A stretch of 64,000 nucleotides of DNA from Pseudacidovorax intermedius (lineage in GTDB: Bacteria; Pseudomonadota; Gammaproteobacteria; Burkholderiales; Burkholderiaceae_C), in the NCBI RefSeq assembly GCF_001476815.1, contig NZ_LDSL01000070.1:1-64000 (forward strand), given 5' to 3'. Made by a program: the position numbers and the translations under genes. Each line of letters opens with the position of its first letter. The stretch's first letter is position 1. Below are positions 31,630 to 41,973 of this stretch, in pieces. Below the pieces are notes generated by a model. That model searched no databases, was not told the origin of the DNA, and saw only the letters and a program-made list of their open reading frames with translations.

Positions 31630-34128
31630 TCAGGCCAGCGGCGCGGGCGCCGGCGGCACCGCCGCCACCACGGGCGCGACCAGCGGCAGGCCGGCGTTCT
31701 TGAAGTCCTCCAGCATGGTGAAGAGCAGGTCGCTCTTCACCCCGCCGGCCACGCGCGGGCTGTTGACGTAGGCGATGGCCTGGAAGATCAGCATGCCGTT
31801 CTCGATGCCCTCCAGCGACACCGACGGCGCCGGCGTGGGCAGGATGGACGGATGCGCGCCGCAGGCCGCCAGCATCAGGTCCCGCACCTGCCGCGCGTCG
31901 CTGGCCAGCGGCATCGGCAGGCGGATCAGCACGCGGCCCTCGGCATTGGCCAGCGTCATGTTGCGCACGGTCTTGGTGATGAACTCCGAGTTGGGCACGA
32001 TCACCGTGGAGCGGTCGGCCAGCTGGATCTCGGTGGCGCGCACGTTGATGCGCCGCACGTCGCCCTCGGTGGTGCCCAGCACCACCCAGTCGCCCACCTT
32101 CACCGGCCGCTCGGCCAGCAGGATCAGGCCCGAGATGAAGTTCTGCACGATGGCCTGCAGGCCGAAGCCGATGCCCACCGACAGCGCGCTGGCGATCCAG
32201 GCGATGCGGTTGATGCCGATGCCCAGCGCCGACAGCGCCATCGCCACCACCAGCACGCCGCCCGCATAGCCCAGCAGCGTGGTCAGCGAGCTGCGCATGC
32301 CGGGCTCCAGGCCCGAAGCGGGGAAGTAGCGCGTGTCCAGCCAGACGCGCAGCACCCGCAGCGCCACGAAGCCCGCCACCAGCACGGCCAGCGCGCTGAA
32401 CAGGGCGGCGGGCACGAACTGGAACTCGCCCACCCGCAGCCCGCTGCCGAACTGGCCGGAGCGCTGCACCACTTCTTCCGGCCCCGTGCCCAGCGGCGCC
32501 ATCAGCGTGATGACGAGGTAGAAGAACAGCGCCAGCCGCAGCACGGCCGACAGCAGCACCGCCGCCTGGTCCAGCCGCGTGGCTGTCAGGCCGAAGCTGG
32601 CCGCCAGCCGCTGGCCCGTCGGGCTGCCCGACGCCAGCAGCGCCATGCACAGGTCGTCGATGAACTTGAACAGCACGTAGAAGGCGCAGACCACGATGCC
32701 GGTCCAGATCAGCTGGCTGGCGACCAGGCTGGCGAGCGCGACATAGCCGCTGGCCAGCAGGGCCGTGACGGCCAGCAGCACCAGCGAGACCAGTCCGCGC
32801 AGCAGCCCGACCCACACCGGACGGACGGTGAAGCGGGCCGCCGCGCCGTCGCCGGCCGTAGTCGCCGTCGGCGCCGGGGGCGCGTCCGGGGCGGCGGCGG
32901 ATGCCGTGCCGCGCCCACCCGTGGCCGCGGGCCGCAGGCGGAACAGCAGCAGCGCCACCAGCACCGTCAGCGCCGCGGCCGTGGCCGCCTGCGTGGCCTG
33001 CAGCGCGGCATAGCTCGCCTCCACCAGCGAATTGACCTGCGCCGGAATCCACACCAGCGCGCCCACGATGGCCACCAGCAGCGGAAAGGGCCGCAGCCGC
33101 AGCGCCATGGCGTCGGCGATGGGCGGCAGCCGCCAGGAACGCCGGGCATTGGCGAGCAGCGCGCGCCCCAGGCTGAGCACGAAGGTCATGAACAGCGCGA
33201 CGCCGATCAGCTCCCGCACCAGTTCGCGCGCGGCCTCGCCGAGCAGCTGCCGGTCTTCCAGCAGGCCGCGCAAGCCGTGCAGCGCCAGCGCCACCAGCAG
33301 CATGTTGACGCCGACCACGGCGATCACCAGCAGCGAGCGCCGCAACCGTCCGCCGGGCAGGATGCGCTGGGCCAGCAGCACCAGCCCGCGTTCGGCCAGC
33401 ATGTTGCCGACGGTGATCGTGAGCAGCACCAGCGCCAGGGCGCCGAGCACCGCATTCCGGTGGGGCGGTGAGAGGCTGGCCGAGACCGCGCTGCGCAATT
33501 CGATGGCCAGCGGCTGCAGCCGTTCGCGGTCGTCGGGCCAGGCGGTGGCGATGGCGCGCCAGAAGGCGGGCGACAGCGGCGAGGCGGTGCGTTCGGTCAG
33601 GCGGGCTTCGAAGTCCTGGCGGCGCTTGTTCAGCAGTTCGGTCGCGCGCTGCTGGGCATCCACCACCACCAGCCGTGCCAGCCGGATGTCGGCATCGACG
33701 CCGTTGCGCTCGCGGGTGAGGGTGGTGCGCTGCCGGGTGATGTCGGGGTCTTCGGTGGTACCGGCGGCCGGCGCCGGACCCAGTTCGCCCAGGCGGGCGT
33801 TCAGGTCGTTGAGCTGGCCCGTGCGCAGGTCGATCAGCTTCTGCGCGGCGGTGCCGATGGCGTCCACCTGGCGCACCAGCAGGCGGGCCTCGTCGCTCGT
33901 CTCGGCCGACTTGGGCAGGGCGGTGAGCTGGGCCCGCAGCGTGGTGATGTCGGCGGGCATGTCGGCCGCCGCTGCGGCCGCGGCCGTGGCGCCGGCGGCG
34001 GGCTGGGCCTGGGCCCGGGCGGCGGGTGCGGCGGCCAGGGCCGCCAGCACGGCCAGGGCGGCGAACAGGGCCAGGCCGCGGGCGAGGAACGAGGGGGAAT
34101 GCGAAGTCCGGCGCATCCGGCGGATCAT
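31630..34128 (-). CDS. Large MscS-family mechanosensitive channel with DUF3772 domain
   Basis: An 832-residue inner-membrane protein: signal peptide, a periplasmic coiled-coil-rich DUF3772-type region (about residues 60-200), roughly ten membrane helices, then a C-terminal MscS core. The pore-lining helix and beta domain are visible (SVGIGFGLQAIVQNFISG, then RPVKVGDWVVLG and VPNSEFITKTVRN). It resembles the larger MscK/YbiO-type channels that release solutes during hypo-osmotic shock. A Gly/Ala/Pro-rich linker (about residues 395-430) sits between membrane segments. It is a single gene. Confidence 0.88.
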   Translation of the reverse strand: MIRRMRRTSHSPSFLARGLALFAALAVLAALAAAPAARAQAQPAAGATAAAAAAADMPADITTLRAQLTALPKSAETSDEARLLVRQVDAIGTAAQKLIDLRTGQLNDLNARLGELGPAPAAGTTEDPDITRQRTTLTRERNGVDADIRLARLVVVDAQQRATELLNKRRQDFEARLTERTASPLSPAFWRAIATAWPDDRERLQPLAIELRSAVSASLSPPHRNAVLGALALVLLTITVGNMLAERGLVLLAQRILPGGRLRRSLLVIAVVGVNMLLVALALHGLRGLLEDRQLLGEAARELVRELIGVALFMTFVLSLGRALLANARRSWRLPPIADAMALRLRPFPLLVAIVGALVWIPAQVNSLVEASYAALQATQAATAAALTVLVALLLFRLRPAATGGRGTASAAAPDAPPAPTATTAGDGAAARFTVRPVWVGLLRGLVSLVLLAVTALLASGYVALASLVASQLIWTGIVVCAFYVLFKFIDDLCMALLASGSPTGQRLAASFGLTATRLDQAAVLLSAVLRLALFFYLVITLMAPLGTGPEEVVQRSGQFGSGLRVGEFQFVPAALFSALAVLVAGFVALRVLRVWLDTRYFPASGLEPGMRSSLTTLLGYAGGVLVVAMALSALGIGINRIAWIASALSVGIGFGLQAIVQNFISGLILLAERPVKVGDWVVLGTTEGDVRRINVRATEIQLADRSTVIVPNSEFITKTVRNMTLANAEGRVLIRLPMPLASDARQVRDLMLAACGAHPSILPTPAPSVSLEGIENGMLIFQAIAYVNSPRVAGGVKSDLLFTMLEDFKNAGLPLVAPVVAAVPPAPAPLA

Positions 34129-34233
34129 AGGCAGGCCGCCCGTGGCGCCCTGTCGGTGCGCGCTGTCAGGCCGCGCTCGGCGGGCGGCCGACCGGGGCGG
34201 TGGCCGGCGTGGCCTGGGCCGGCCTGGCGCTGT

Positions 34234-34980
34234 TCAGGCCGCCGGTGAAAAAAGGTCCACGCGGTCCGTGATGATGCCGTCGGTGCCCAGGTCGATGAGC
34301 CGCTGCGCCGCCCAGTCGTCGTTCACCGTGTAGCTCAGTTGCCGGAAGCCGGCGGCGCGGGCATCGGCCACGGTCTGCGCGTCCCACAGGGCATGGTTGC
34401 AGACGATGGCCACGCAGCCGAGCTGGCGGGCGAGGTCGAGCCAGTCGCTGCGCGGCGTGTCCAGCAGCAGGGCGCGCGGCAGCGCCGGCACGGCGTCGCG
34501 CGCGGCGGCCAGGGCGTCGGGCCGGAAGGAGCTGAGCAGCGGCGGCACGGCCGTGCCGGCCCACAGGCGGGCCGCCTCGCGTGCGACGGCGGCGCCCGTC
34601 TCGGCATCGGTGCCGGGCGTGGGCTTGATCTCGATGTTGAGCAGGTAATCGTTGGCCAGGCAGAAGCGCGCCAGCGCCGCCAGCGTGGGCAGCGGCTCGC
34701 CGGCATAACGCCGCGAATGCCAGCCGCCCGCGTCCAGCTGCGACAGCGTGGTCCACGGCTGGTCGCCGCCGATGCCGGGCATGCCGGTGGTGCGCGCCAG
34801 CGTGGCGTCGTGCATCAGGAAGACCACGCCGTCCTGGCTGAGCTTGGCGTCGCATTCGAACATGCGGTAGCCGTGCTCCGCGCCCAGGCGGAAGGCCGCC
34901 AGCGTGTTCTCCGGCGCGAGCTTGCCGGCGCCGCGGTGGGCGATCCAGCGGGGATAGGGCCAGGGGGGCAGGTCGTTCAT
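34234..34980 (-). CDS. ugpQ: Glycerophosphodiester phosphodiesterase UgpQ
   Basis: A 248-residue cytoplasmic GDPD-family enzyme that splits glycerophosphodiesters imported by UgpBAEC into glycerol-3-phosphate and an alcohol. The signature WIAHRGAGKLAPENT, FECDAKLSQDG and LMHDATLARTT carry the metal and catalytic His/Glu/Asp residues. The ATG at 34980 gives the normal length; the frame extends to 35052, which would overlap ugpC. Last gene of the ugp operon, 43 bases after ugpC. Confidence 0.95.
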   Translation of the reverse strand: MNDLPPWPYPRWIAHRGAGKLAPENTLAAFRLGAEHGYRMFECDAKLSQDGVVFLMHDATLARTTGMPGIGGDQPWTTLSQLDAGGWHSRRYAGEPLPTLAALARFCLANDYLLNIEIKPTPGTDAETGAAVAREAARLWAGTAVPPLLSSFRPDALAAARDAVPALPRALLLDTPRSDWLDLARQLGCVAIVCNHALWDAQTVADARAAGFRQLSYTVNDDWAAQRLIDLGTDGIITDRVDLFSPAA

Positions 34981-35023
34981 GGCGAGCCAAGCATTGCGAT
35001 CGAAAGGCCGCGGCGCGGGGGTG

Positions 35024-36031
<1,008 letters not shown>

Positions 36032-36080
36032 AGGCAAGAAGAGAAGGTTGAGTGCGCTCGGGGTGGCTGTTGGTGCGGGA

Positions 36081-36130
36081 GACACCGCGGAACCGGCTTT
36101 GCCGGGCCGCCGGTGTCGCCCCTTGAGGGG
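36081..36130. repeat. Repetitive palindromic element inside the ugp operon
   Basis: GACACCG (36081-36087) pairs with CGGTGTC (36111-36117), enclosing a nested CCGGC/GCCGG hairpin with a TTT loop, followed by a CCCCT/AGGGG mini-hairpin (36119-36130). The nested sequence AACCGGCTTTGCCGGGCCG is of a type I recall as dispersed in Comamonadaceae intergenic regions. It occupies most of the ugpE-ugpC gap. Confidence 0.6.
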
Positions 36131-36166
36131 GATTCGGCTACACGAAGTGAGCAAGAAACGGGGTGG

Positions 36167-37018
36167 TCATTTTTCTGTATCGACAAGTCCCTTGACGAAC
36201 CACTTCTGCATCAGGATCACCACCACCGCCGGCGGCAGCAGCGCCAGGATGGCCGTCGCCATGATGATGTTCCAGTCGTTGGCCGCATCGCCGCTGGCGA
36301 TCATGCGCTTGATGCCGATCACCACCGGGTACATGTCCTCGGTGGTCGTGGCCAGCAGCGGCCAGAGGTACTGGTTCCAGCCGTAGATGAACTGGATGAC
36401 GAACAGCGCCGCAATGGAGGTCTGCGACAGCGGCACCAGGATGTCCTTGAAGAAGCGCATCGGCCCCGCGCCGTCGATGCGCGCCGCCTCCACAAGTTCG
36501 TCCGGCACCGACAGGAAGAACTGCCGGAACAGGAAGGTGGCCGTCGCCGAGGCGATCAGCGGCACCGTCAGGCCCGCGTACGTGTTGAGCATGTTGAGGT
36601 CCGACAGGACCTTGTAGGTGGGCAGGATGCGCACCTCCACCGGCAGCATCAGCGTCACGAAGATCATCCAGAAGACGAGCTTCTTGAACGGGAAGCGGAA
36701 GTACACGATGGCGAAGGCCGACAGCAGCGAGATGGCGATCTTGCCGATGGCGATCACCAGCGCCGTGACCAGGCTCACCCACATCATGCGGCCGACGGCC
36801 GCCTTGGAGCCCTGCGTCTCGGCCGTGCCGGTCAGGGCGGCGGTGTAGTTCTCCACCAGGTGCTTGCCGGGCGTGAGCGGCATGGGCACCTGCACGATCT
36901 CATCGCGCGTGTGCGTCGAGGCCACGAAGGCCAGGTAGATCGGGAAGGCGATGATCAAAATGCCCAGCAGGAGCACCACGTGCGAAAGGACCGTCAGGCC
37001 CGGGCGGCGTTCGACCAT
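36167..37018 (-). CDS. ugpE: sn-glycerol-3-phosphate ABC transporter permease UgpE
   Basis: A 283-residue MalG-type permease with about six membrane helices and the EAA cytoplasmic loop contacting the ATPase (ELVEAARIDGAGPMRFF). Starts one base after the ugpA stop, so it is translationally coupled. The C terminus ends KWFVKGLVDTEK, typical of sugar permeases that end KGLxxGxxK. Confidence 0.95.
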   Translation of the reverse strand: MVERRPGLTVLSHVVLLLGILIIAFPIYLAFVASTHTRDEIVQVPMPLTPGKHLVENYTAALTGTAETQGSKAAVGRMMWVSLVTALVIAIGKIAISLLSAFAIVYFRFPFKKLVFWMIFVTLMLPVEVRILPTYKVLSDLNMLNTYAGLTVPLIASATATFLFRQFFLSVPDELVEAARIDGAGPMRFFKDILVPLSQTSIAALFVIQFIYGWNQYLWPLLATTTEDMYPVVIGIKRMIASGDAANDWNIIMATAILALLPPAVVVILMQKWFVKGLVDTEK

Positions 37019-37019
37019 G

Positions 37020-37901
37020 TCAGTACTGGACTTTCTTTTCGACGTAGCGGAACTGGACGACGGTCAATGCGACCACGATCAGCATCAGCACCACCGACTG
37101 CGCGGCCGAGCCGCCCAGGTCGAGCGCGCGGAAGCCGTCGTGCCAGACCTTGTAGACCAGGATCGCCGTGTCGCGGCCCGGCCCGCCCTCGGTGGTGGCA
37201 TGCACCAGCGCGAAGGTGTCGAAGAAGGCATACACCACGTTGATCACCAGCAGGAAGAAGGTGGTGGGCGACAGCAGCGGGAACTGGATGGTCCAGAAGC
37301 GCCGCAGCGGCCCGGCGCCGTCGATGGAGGCGGCCTCGATCAGCGCCTTGGGGATCGACTGCAGGCCGGCCAGGAAGAACAGGAAGTTGTAGGAGATCTG
37401 CTTCCACACCGCGGCCACCACGATCAGCGCCAGCGCCTGGTTGGAATTGAGCAAATGGTTCCAGTCGTAGCCCATCTTGCGCAGGCCGTAGGCCACCACA
37501 CCGATGGAGGGCGAGAACATGAACACCCACAGCACGCCCGCCACGGCCGGTGCCACGGCATAGGGAATGATGAGGAAGGTCTTGTACGCCAGCGCGCCGC
37601 GCAGGATGCGGTCGGCAAAGATGGCCAGCACCAGCGACAGCGCGATGCCGCAGCCGGCCACCAGCACCGAGAAGACGGCCGTGACCTTGAAGGACTCGAG
37701 ATAGGCCGGGTCCTGGAACAGGTGCTGGAAGTTCTCCAGCCCCACGAACACCGTGGAGGTGCCGAAGGCGTCCTCGCTCTGCAAGGACTGCAGCACCGCC
37801 TGGCTGGCGGGCCAGAAGAAGAACACCAGGATCACCGCCATCTGCGGCGCGATGAGCACCCAGGGCAGCCAGGAGGATCGGAAGAGGACGCGTTTTTCCA
37901 T
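37020..37901 (-). CDS. ugpA: sn-glycerol-3-phosphate ABC transporter permease UgpA
   Basis: A 293-residue MalF-type permease with six predicted membrane helices and an EAA loop ([17 protein letters not shown]). With UgpE it forms the membrane channel for glycerol-3-phosphate and glycerophosphodiesters delivered by UgpB. It lies 145 bases downstream of ugpB, separated by a hairpin, and one base from ugpE. Confidence 0.95.
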   Translation of the reverse strand: MEKRVLFRSSWLPWVLIAPQMAVILVFFFWPASQAVLQSLQSEDAFGTSTVFVGLENFQHLFQDPAYLESFKVTAVFSVLVAGCGIALSLVLAIFADRILRGALAYKTFLIIPYAVAPAVAGVLWVFMFSPSIGVVAYGLRKMGYDWNHLLNSNQALALIVVAAVWKQISYNFLFFLAGLQSIPKALIEAASIDGAGPLRRFWTIQFPLLSPTTFFLLVINVVYAFFDTFALVHATTEGGPGRDTAILVYKVWHDGFRALDLGGSAAQSVVLMLIVVALTVVQFRYVEKKVQY

Positions 37902-37922
37902 GGGGCCTCGAGAAACAGGAAC

Positions 37923-37947
37923 GCCCGCAGCGCGAAGCAGTGCGGGC
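37923..37947 (-). promoter_or_regulatory. Intercistronic hairpin between ugpB and ugpA
   Basis: GCCCGCA (37923-37929) pairs with TGCGGGC (37941-37947) around an 11-base loop. Such stems after a binding-protein gene often protect its mRNA and let it be made in excess over the permease. No T-tract follows on the minus strand, so complete termination is unlikely. Confidence 0.5.
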
Positions 37948-38046
37948 GGCCGGGAGTCTACGTTGCGTCAACATTCGCGACACCTTCGTACCCCCGTCCG
38001 GCAGGGATGCGAAGGGTCGCGCATGCGACAGCGAAAGGCGCGCGGG

Positions 38047-39357
38047 TCAGCTGCGCGTGGCCTTCTGGAAGCGCTCCAGCTGCTCGTTGCCGCGCTGCAC
38101 GGCGGCGTCCAGGGCTTCCTTGGCGCTCTTCTTGCCCGACCAGATCTGCTCGGTCTCTTCGTCGATGATGGTGCGGATCTGCACGAAGTTGCCCAGGCGG
38201 ATGCCGCGCGACTTGTCGGTGGTCTTGCGGATCATCTGCGTCACGGCCACGTCGGTGCCCGGCTTCTCCTTGTAGAAGCCCGACTTCTCCGTCAGCTCGT
38301 AGGCGGCCAGGGTGATGGGCAGGTAGCCGGTGCGCTTGTGGCTGGCCGACTGCACGTCCGCGCGGGACAGGAACTTGAAGAAGTCCGCCACGCCCTTGTA
38401 CTCGGCCGGCTTGCGGCCCGCCATGACCCACAGGCTGGCGCCGCCGATCACGGTGTTCTGCGGCGCGCCTTCCACGTCGGGGTAGTAGGGCAGGGTGGAA
38501 ATGCCGTAGGCGAACTTGGCGTCCTTGGCCACGCGGGCGTACAGGCCGGACGAGGCGGTCATCATGGCGCACTCGCCGGCCGGGAAGGCGGCGTCCGGCA
38601 CGTTGCCGCGGCCCTTGTAGACGAACAGGCCCTGCTTGGCCATGTTGGCCAGGTTCTCGAAGTGGCGCACGTGCAGCGGCGCGTTGAAGGCCAGGCGCGC
38701 ATCGGTGCCGCCGAAGCCGTTGTTGCGCGTCGCGAACAGGGTGTTGTGCCAGGTCGAGAAGCTCTCCAGCTGCGTCCAGCTGATCCAGCTGGTGGTGAAG
38801 GGGCACTGGTGGCCGCTGGCCTTGAGCTTGGCGGCGGCGGCGACGACCTCGGGCCAGGTCTTGGGCGCCTTCTCGGGGTCCAGGCCGGCTGCCTTGAAAG
38901 CGTCCTTGTTGTAGTAGAAGATCGTCGTCGAGCTGTTGAAGGGCAGGCTCAGCATCTGGCCGTTGGGGGCCGTGTAGTAGCCGGCCACGGCGGGGATGTA
39001 GGCCTTGGGGTCGAAGCTGACGCCGCTTTCCTTCATCACCTCGGCCACCGGCTTGATGGCGGCCTTGGAGGCCATCATCGTGGCCGTGCCCACTTCGAAC
39101 ACCTGCAGGATGTGCGGCGCGTTGCCCGAGCGGAAGGCGGCGATGGCCGCCGTCATCGACTCGTCGTAGGTGCCCTTGAAGGTGGGCACCACCTTGTAGT
39201 CCTTTTGACTCTCGTTGTACTGCTTGGCGAGGTCGTTGACCCACTCACCCAGCGGGCCGCTCATGGCGTGCCACCACTGGATCTCGGTCTGTGCATGCGC
39301 CGGGACGGCGGCCATGACGGCCACGGTGGCGGCTGCAGCAAGTTGCGTGAATCGCAT
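38047..39357 (-). CDS. ugpB: Periplasmic sn-glycerol-3-phosphate-binding protein UgpB
   Basis: A 436-residue type 1 solute-binding protein with a signal peptide cleaved after AHA (residues 20-22). The mature start TEIQWWHAMSGPLGEW and the segment TSSGLYARV match UgpB proteins. It captures glycerol-3-phosphate and glycerophosphodiesters for UgpAEC. First gene of the ugpBAECQ operon, divergent from serA; a 14-base palindrome lies 48 bases upstream. Confidence 0.94.
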   Translation of the reverse strand: MRFTQLAAAATVAVMAAVPAHAQTEIQWWHAMSGPLGEWVNDLAKQYNESQKDYKVVPTFKGTYDESMTAAIAAFRSGNAPHILQVFEVGTATMMASKAAIKPVAEVMKESGVSFDPKAYIPAVAGYYTAPNGQMLSLPFNSSTTIFYYNKDAFKAAGLDPEKAPKTWPEVVAAAAKLKASGHQCPFTTSWISWTQLESFSTWHNTLFATRNNGFGGTDARLAFNAPLHVRHFENLANMAKQGLFVYKGRGNVPDAAFPAGECAMMTASSGLYARVAKDAKFAYGISTLPYYPDVEGAPQNTVIGGASLWVMAGRKPAEYKGVADFFKFLSRADVQSASHKRTGYLPITLAAYELTEKSGFYKEKPGTDVAVTQMIRKTTDKSRGIRLGNFVQIRTIIDEETEQIWSGKKSAKEALDAAVQRGNEQLERFQKATRS

Positions 39358-39404
39358 GAAGACTCCTGTGTCTGCGAACGATGACAAAGATGAAAAGACT
39401 ATGG

Positions 39405-39418
39405 CTGTCATGTGACAG
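39405..39418 (-). promoter_or_regulatory. Palindrome CTGTCA-TG-TGACAG upstream of ugpB
   Basis: A perfect inverted repeat in the ugpB-serA intergenic region. CTGTCA is also the half-site of the PhoB box, and ugp operons are PhoB-controlled in E. coli; however the two halves here are inverted, not direct 11-bp repeats, so a standard Pho box is not shown. Confidence 0.35.
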
Positions 39419-39564
39419 CATGACGGCGGGTTGTCGCATGGCGTGCGGTCCCGGCTCAAGCGGGGAAACCCTTTTCACGGCCAGGGCCGCAGGGCTGCCG
39501 ACTGCGGCAGCGCAGCACGCTTGAACCATACTCGAGCGTTTTGACAACCGTGTTGATGCCGGGC

Positions 39565-40797
39565 ATGACCAAGACCACCTCGCTGGACAAGGGCAAGATC
39601 AAGTTCCTGTTGCTGGAGGGCATCCATCCCTCGGCGGTCGAACTGCTGCAGGCCTCCGGCTACACCCAGGTGGAGGTGCTGCCCGGCGCGCTGGAGGGTG
39701 AGGAACTCAAGGCCCGCCTGGCCGACGTGCACTTCCTGGGCATCCGTTCGCGCACACAGCTCACGGCCGAGGTGTTCGCTGCCGCACCCAAGCTGGTGGC
39801 CGTGGGTGCCTTCTGCATCGGCACCAACCAGATCGACCTGGATGCGGCGCGCGAGCATGGCGTGGCCGCGTTCAACGCGCCGTATTCCAACACCCGTTCG
39901 GTGGCCGAACTGGTGCTGGCCGAGGCCATCCTGCTGCTGCGCGGCGTGCCCGAGAAGAACGCCGCCGCCCACCGTGGCGGCTGGCTCAAGACGGCCGAGA
40001 ACGCCTTCGAGATCCGCGGCAAGACGCTGGGCATCGTGGGCTACGGCTCCATCGGCGCCCAGCTGTCGGTGCTGGCCGAGGCGCTGGGCATGCACGTGGT
40101 CTTCCACGACGTGGTGGCCAAGCTGCCGCTGGGCAATGCGCGCCAGGCTCGCAGCCTGAACGAGCTGCTGGGCCAGGCCGACATCGTGAGCCTGCACGTG
40201 CCCGAGCTGCCGTCCACGCAATGGATGATGGGCGAGGCCGAGATCGCGGCCATGAAGCCCGGCGCCATCCTCATCAATGCCTCGCGCGGCACGGTGGTGG
40301 TCATCGAGGCGCTGGCCGCCGCCCTGCGCGAGCGCCGGCTGCTGGGCGCCGCCATCGACGTCTTTCCCAAGGAACCCAAGAGCAACAAGGACGAATTCCT
40401 GTCGCCGCTGCGCGGGCTGGACAACGTGATCCTCACGCCGCACATCGGCGGCTCGACCATGGAGGCGCAGGCCAACATCGGCGTCGAGGTGGCCGAGAAG
40501 CTGGTGCGCTACAGCGACAACGGCACCACCACGCGCTCGGTCAACTTCCCCGAGGTGGCGCTGCCGGCCCACCCGGGCAAGCACCGGCTGCTGCACATCC
40601 ACCGCAACGTGCCGGGCGTGCTGTCGGCCGTGAACCAGGTGTTTGCCGACCACCGCATCAACATCGCGGCCCAGTACCTGCAGACCAACGACAAGGTCGG
40701 CTACGTGGTGACCGACGTGGATGCCGCCTCCTCCGACGTGGCGCACGAGGCGCTGGCCAAGGTGCCGGGGACGATCAAGAGCCGGGTGCTGTTCTAG
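39565..40797 (+). CDS. serA: D-3-phosphoglycerate dehydrogenase SerA
   Basis: A 410-residue NAD-dependent dehydrogenase for the first step of serine synthesis. The Rossmann motif GIVGYGSIGAQLS, the RGTVVVIEAL and LTPHIGGST catalytic segments and a C-terminal ACT domain (from about residue 335) give the E. coli-type layout. The ATG at 39565 is chosen since MTKTTSLDKGKIKFLLLEG is the family start; TTG 39541 and ATG 39556 are alternatives. E. coli SerA also reduces 2-oxoglutarate to D-2-hydroxyglutarate, relevant to the dehydrogenase downstream at 42428. Confidence 0.96.
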   Translation: MTKTTSLDKGKIKFLLLEGIHPSAVELLQASGYTQVEVLPGALEGEELKARLADVHFLGIRSRTQLTAEVFAAAPKLVAVGAFCIGTNQIDLDAAREHGVAAFNAPYSNTRSVAELVLAEAILLLRGVPEKNAAAHRGGWLKTAENAFEIRGKTLGIVGYGSIGAQLSVLAEALGMHVVFHDVVAKLPLGNARQARSLNELLGQADIVSLHVPELPSTQWMMGEAEIAAMKPGAILINASRGTVVVIEALAAALRERRLLGAAIDVFPKEPKSNKDEFLSPLRGLDNVILTPHIGGSTMEAQANIGVEVAEKLVRYSDNGTTTRSVNFPEVALPAHPGKHRLLHIHRNVPGVLSAVNQVFADHRINIAAQYLQTNDKVGYVVTDVDAASSDVAHEALAKVPGTIKSRVLF

Positions 40798-40940
40798 TCA
40801 CGGCTTCGCGGCTTGCGCTGGCGTGAGCTCCCGGGCCTCTCGGGACCCGTTTGCCACGGTGCCAAAGCCGCGGCTGATGTCCAGCCTGTCTGCCGCGGGT
40901 GGCCGTACGATGGCGCCCCTTGTCATTGCCGGGAGCGTCC

Positions 40941-41342
40941 ATGCCGCTTCGAGTCGTTCAGTTGGGATCGCCGCGTGCCGCCGACGAAGGCACGCGCATC
41001 GGGACCGTCCGCCGCCCGCCTCGCGGTGTGCCCAAGGCGGCCTTTGCGTCGGGCAACTGGTACGACGTCTGGTTCCCCGTCCTGGCGCCCTCGGCCGACA
41101 CGATGAAGCAGGGGCGCGAAGCCGAGACGCCGCAGCAATGGTCCGCCTTCGTCCGTAAATTCAAGGCGGAGCTGAACACGCCGGAGGCCCAGCAGTCGCT
41201 CGACCTGCTGGCCGTCCTGTCGCGCGACGCCAACCTGTCCGTGGGCTGCTATTGCGAGCATGAGGGCCGGTGCCATCGCTCGGTCCTGCGCGAACTGCTC
41301 GCCGCCCGCGGTGCGGTGTTCGCGGACGACGACAGGGCTTGA
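40941..41342 (+). CDS. DUF488 family protein
   Basis: A 133-residue small protein of the DUF488 family with the typical end GCYCEHEGRCHRSVLRELL, whose Cys/His residues recur across the family, and an N-terminal PLRVVQLGSPR segment. No biochemical role is established. It begins 143 bases after serA and is followed closely (40 bases) by a VOC-family gene. It appears to belong to a small accessory group between serA and the large dehydrogenase. Confidence 0.8.
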   Translation: MPLRVVQLGSPRAADEGTRIGTVRRPPRGVPKAAFASGNWYDVWFPVLAPSADTMKQGREAETPQQWSAFVRKFKAELNTPEAQQSLDLLAVLSRDANLSVGCYCEHEGRCHRSVLRELLAARGAVFADDDRA

Positions 41343-41382
41343 AAATCCGTTGCCCGCAACCGTCGCTTCCTTCTCCAGTCTC

Positions 41383-41775
41383 ATGCCACGCATCGATCAC
41401 GTCGCCCTTTGGGTGAACGACCTGGACGCCATGTGCGCCTTCTATTCGGAGGCCTTCGGCGGACAGCCTGGGCCGCTGTACCAGAACCTCACGAAGGGAT
41501 TCGCGTCCCGCTTCGTGGTCTTCGAAGACGGCGCGCGCATCGAGTTCATGACCACGACCACCCTCGCGCCCATCGCATCCGCACCTGGCAGCCAGCGCAT
41601 GGGGCTTACCCATCTGGCGATCGCCGTGGGCAGCGAGGCCCGGGTCGACGCGCTGACCCGGGAGCTACAGCGTCGTGGCTCGCCGTTGCTCGATGGCCCG
41701 CGGCGTACGGGAGACGGCTACTACGAAAGCGTCGTGCTCGATCCGGAGGGCAATCGGATCGAGATCACCGTCTAG
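41383..41775 (+). CDS. VOC-family (glyoxalase/dioxygenase-like) protein
   Basis: A 130-residue protein with the paired beta-alpha-beta-beta-beta modules of the vicinal-oxygen-chelate fold. Likely metal ligands are H6 (RIDHVALWV), E54 (ARIEFM), H77 (LTHLAIAV) and a C-terminal E (GNRIEITV), the set used by glyoxalase I-like enzymes. Substrate cannot be assigned. Upstream frame extension to 41260 overlaps DUF488 and is rejected in favour of the ATG at 41383. Confidence 0.82.
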   Translation: MPRIDHVALWVNDLDAMCAFYSEAFGGQPGPLYQNLTKGFASRFVVFEDGARIEFMTTTTLAPIASAPGSQRMGLTHLAIAVGSEARVDALTRELQRRGSPLLDGPRRTGDGYYESVVLDPEGNRIEITV

Positions 41776-41973
41776 CTGCGCGGCCGGCGCTGCCAACCTT
41801 CAGTGGCCCCGCGAGGGCGCCGGGGTAGAGCGGCGACCGCAATGCCCCCTGGTTCAACCGCACGACGCGCCTGCCATGGCTTCCCTCTCCAATGAACGCC
41901 CCGACGGTGCGTGATGCGCCGCGTGGAGCACACGAAGTTGAGCGCGCGGTGCAAACCCGATTATGGTGATCAC

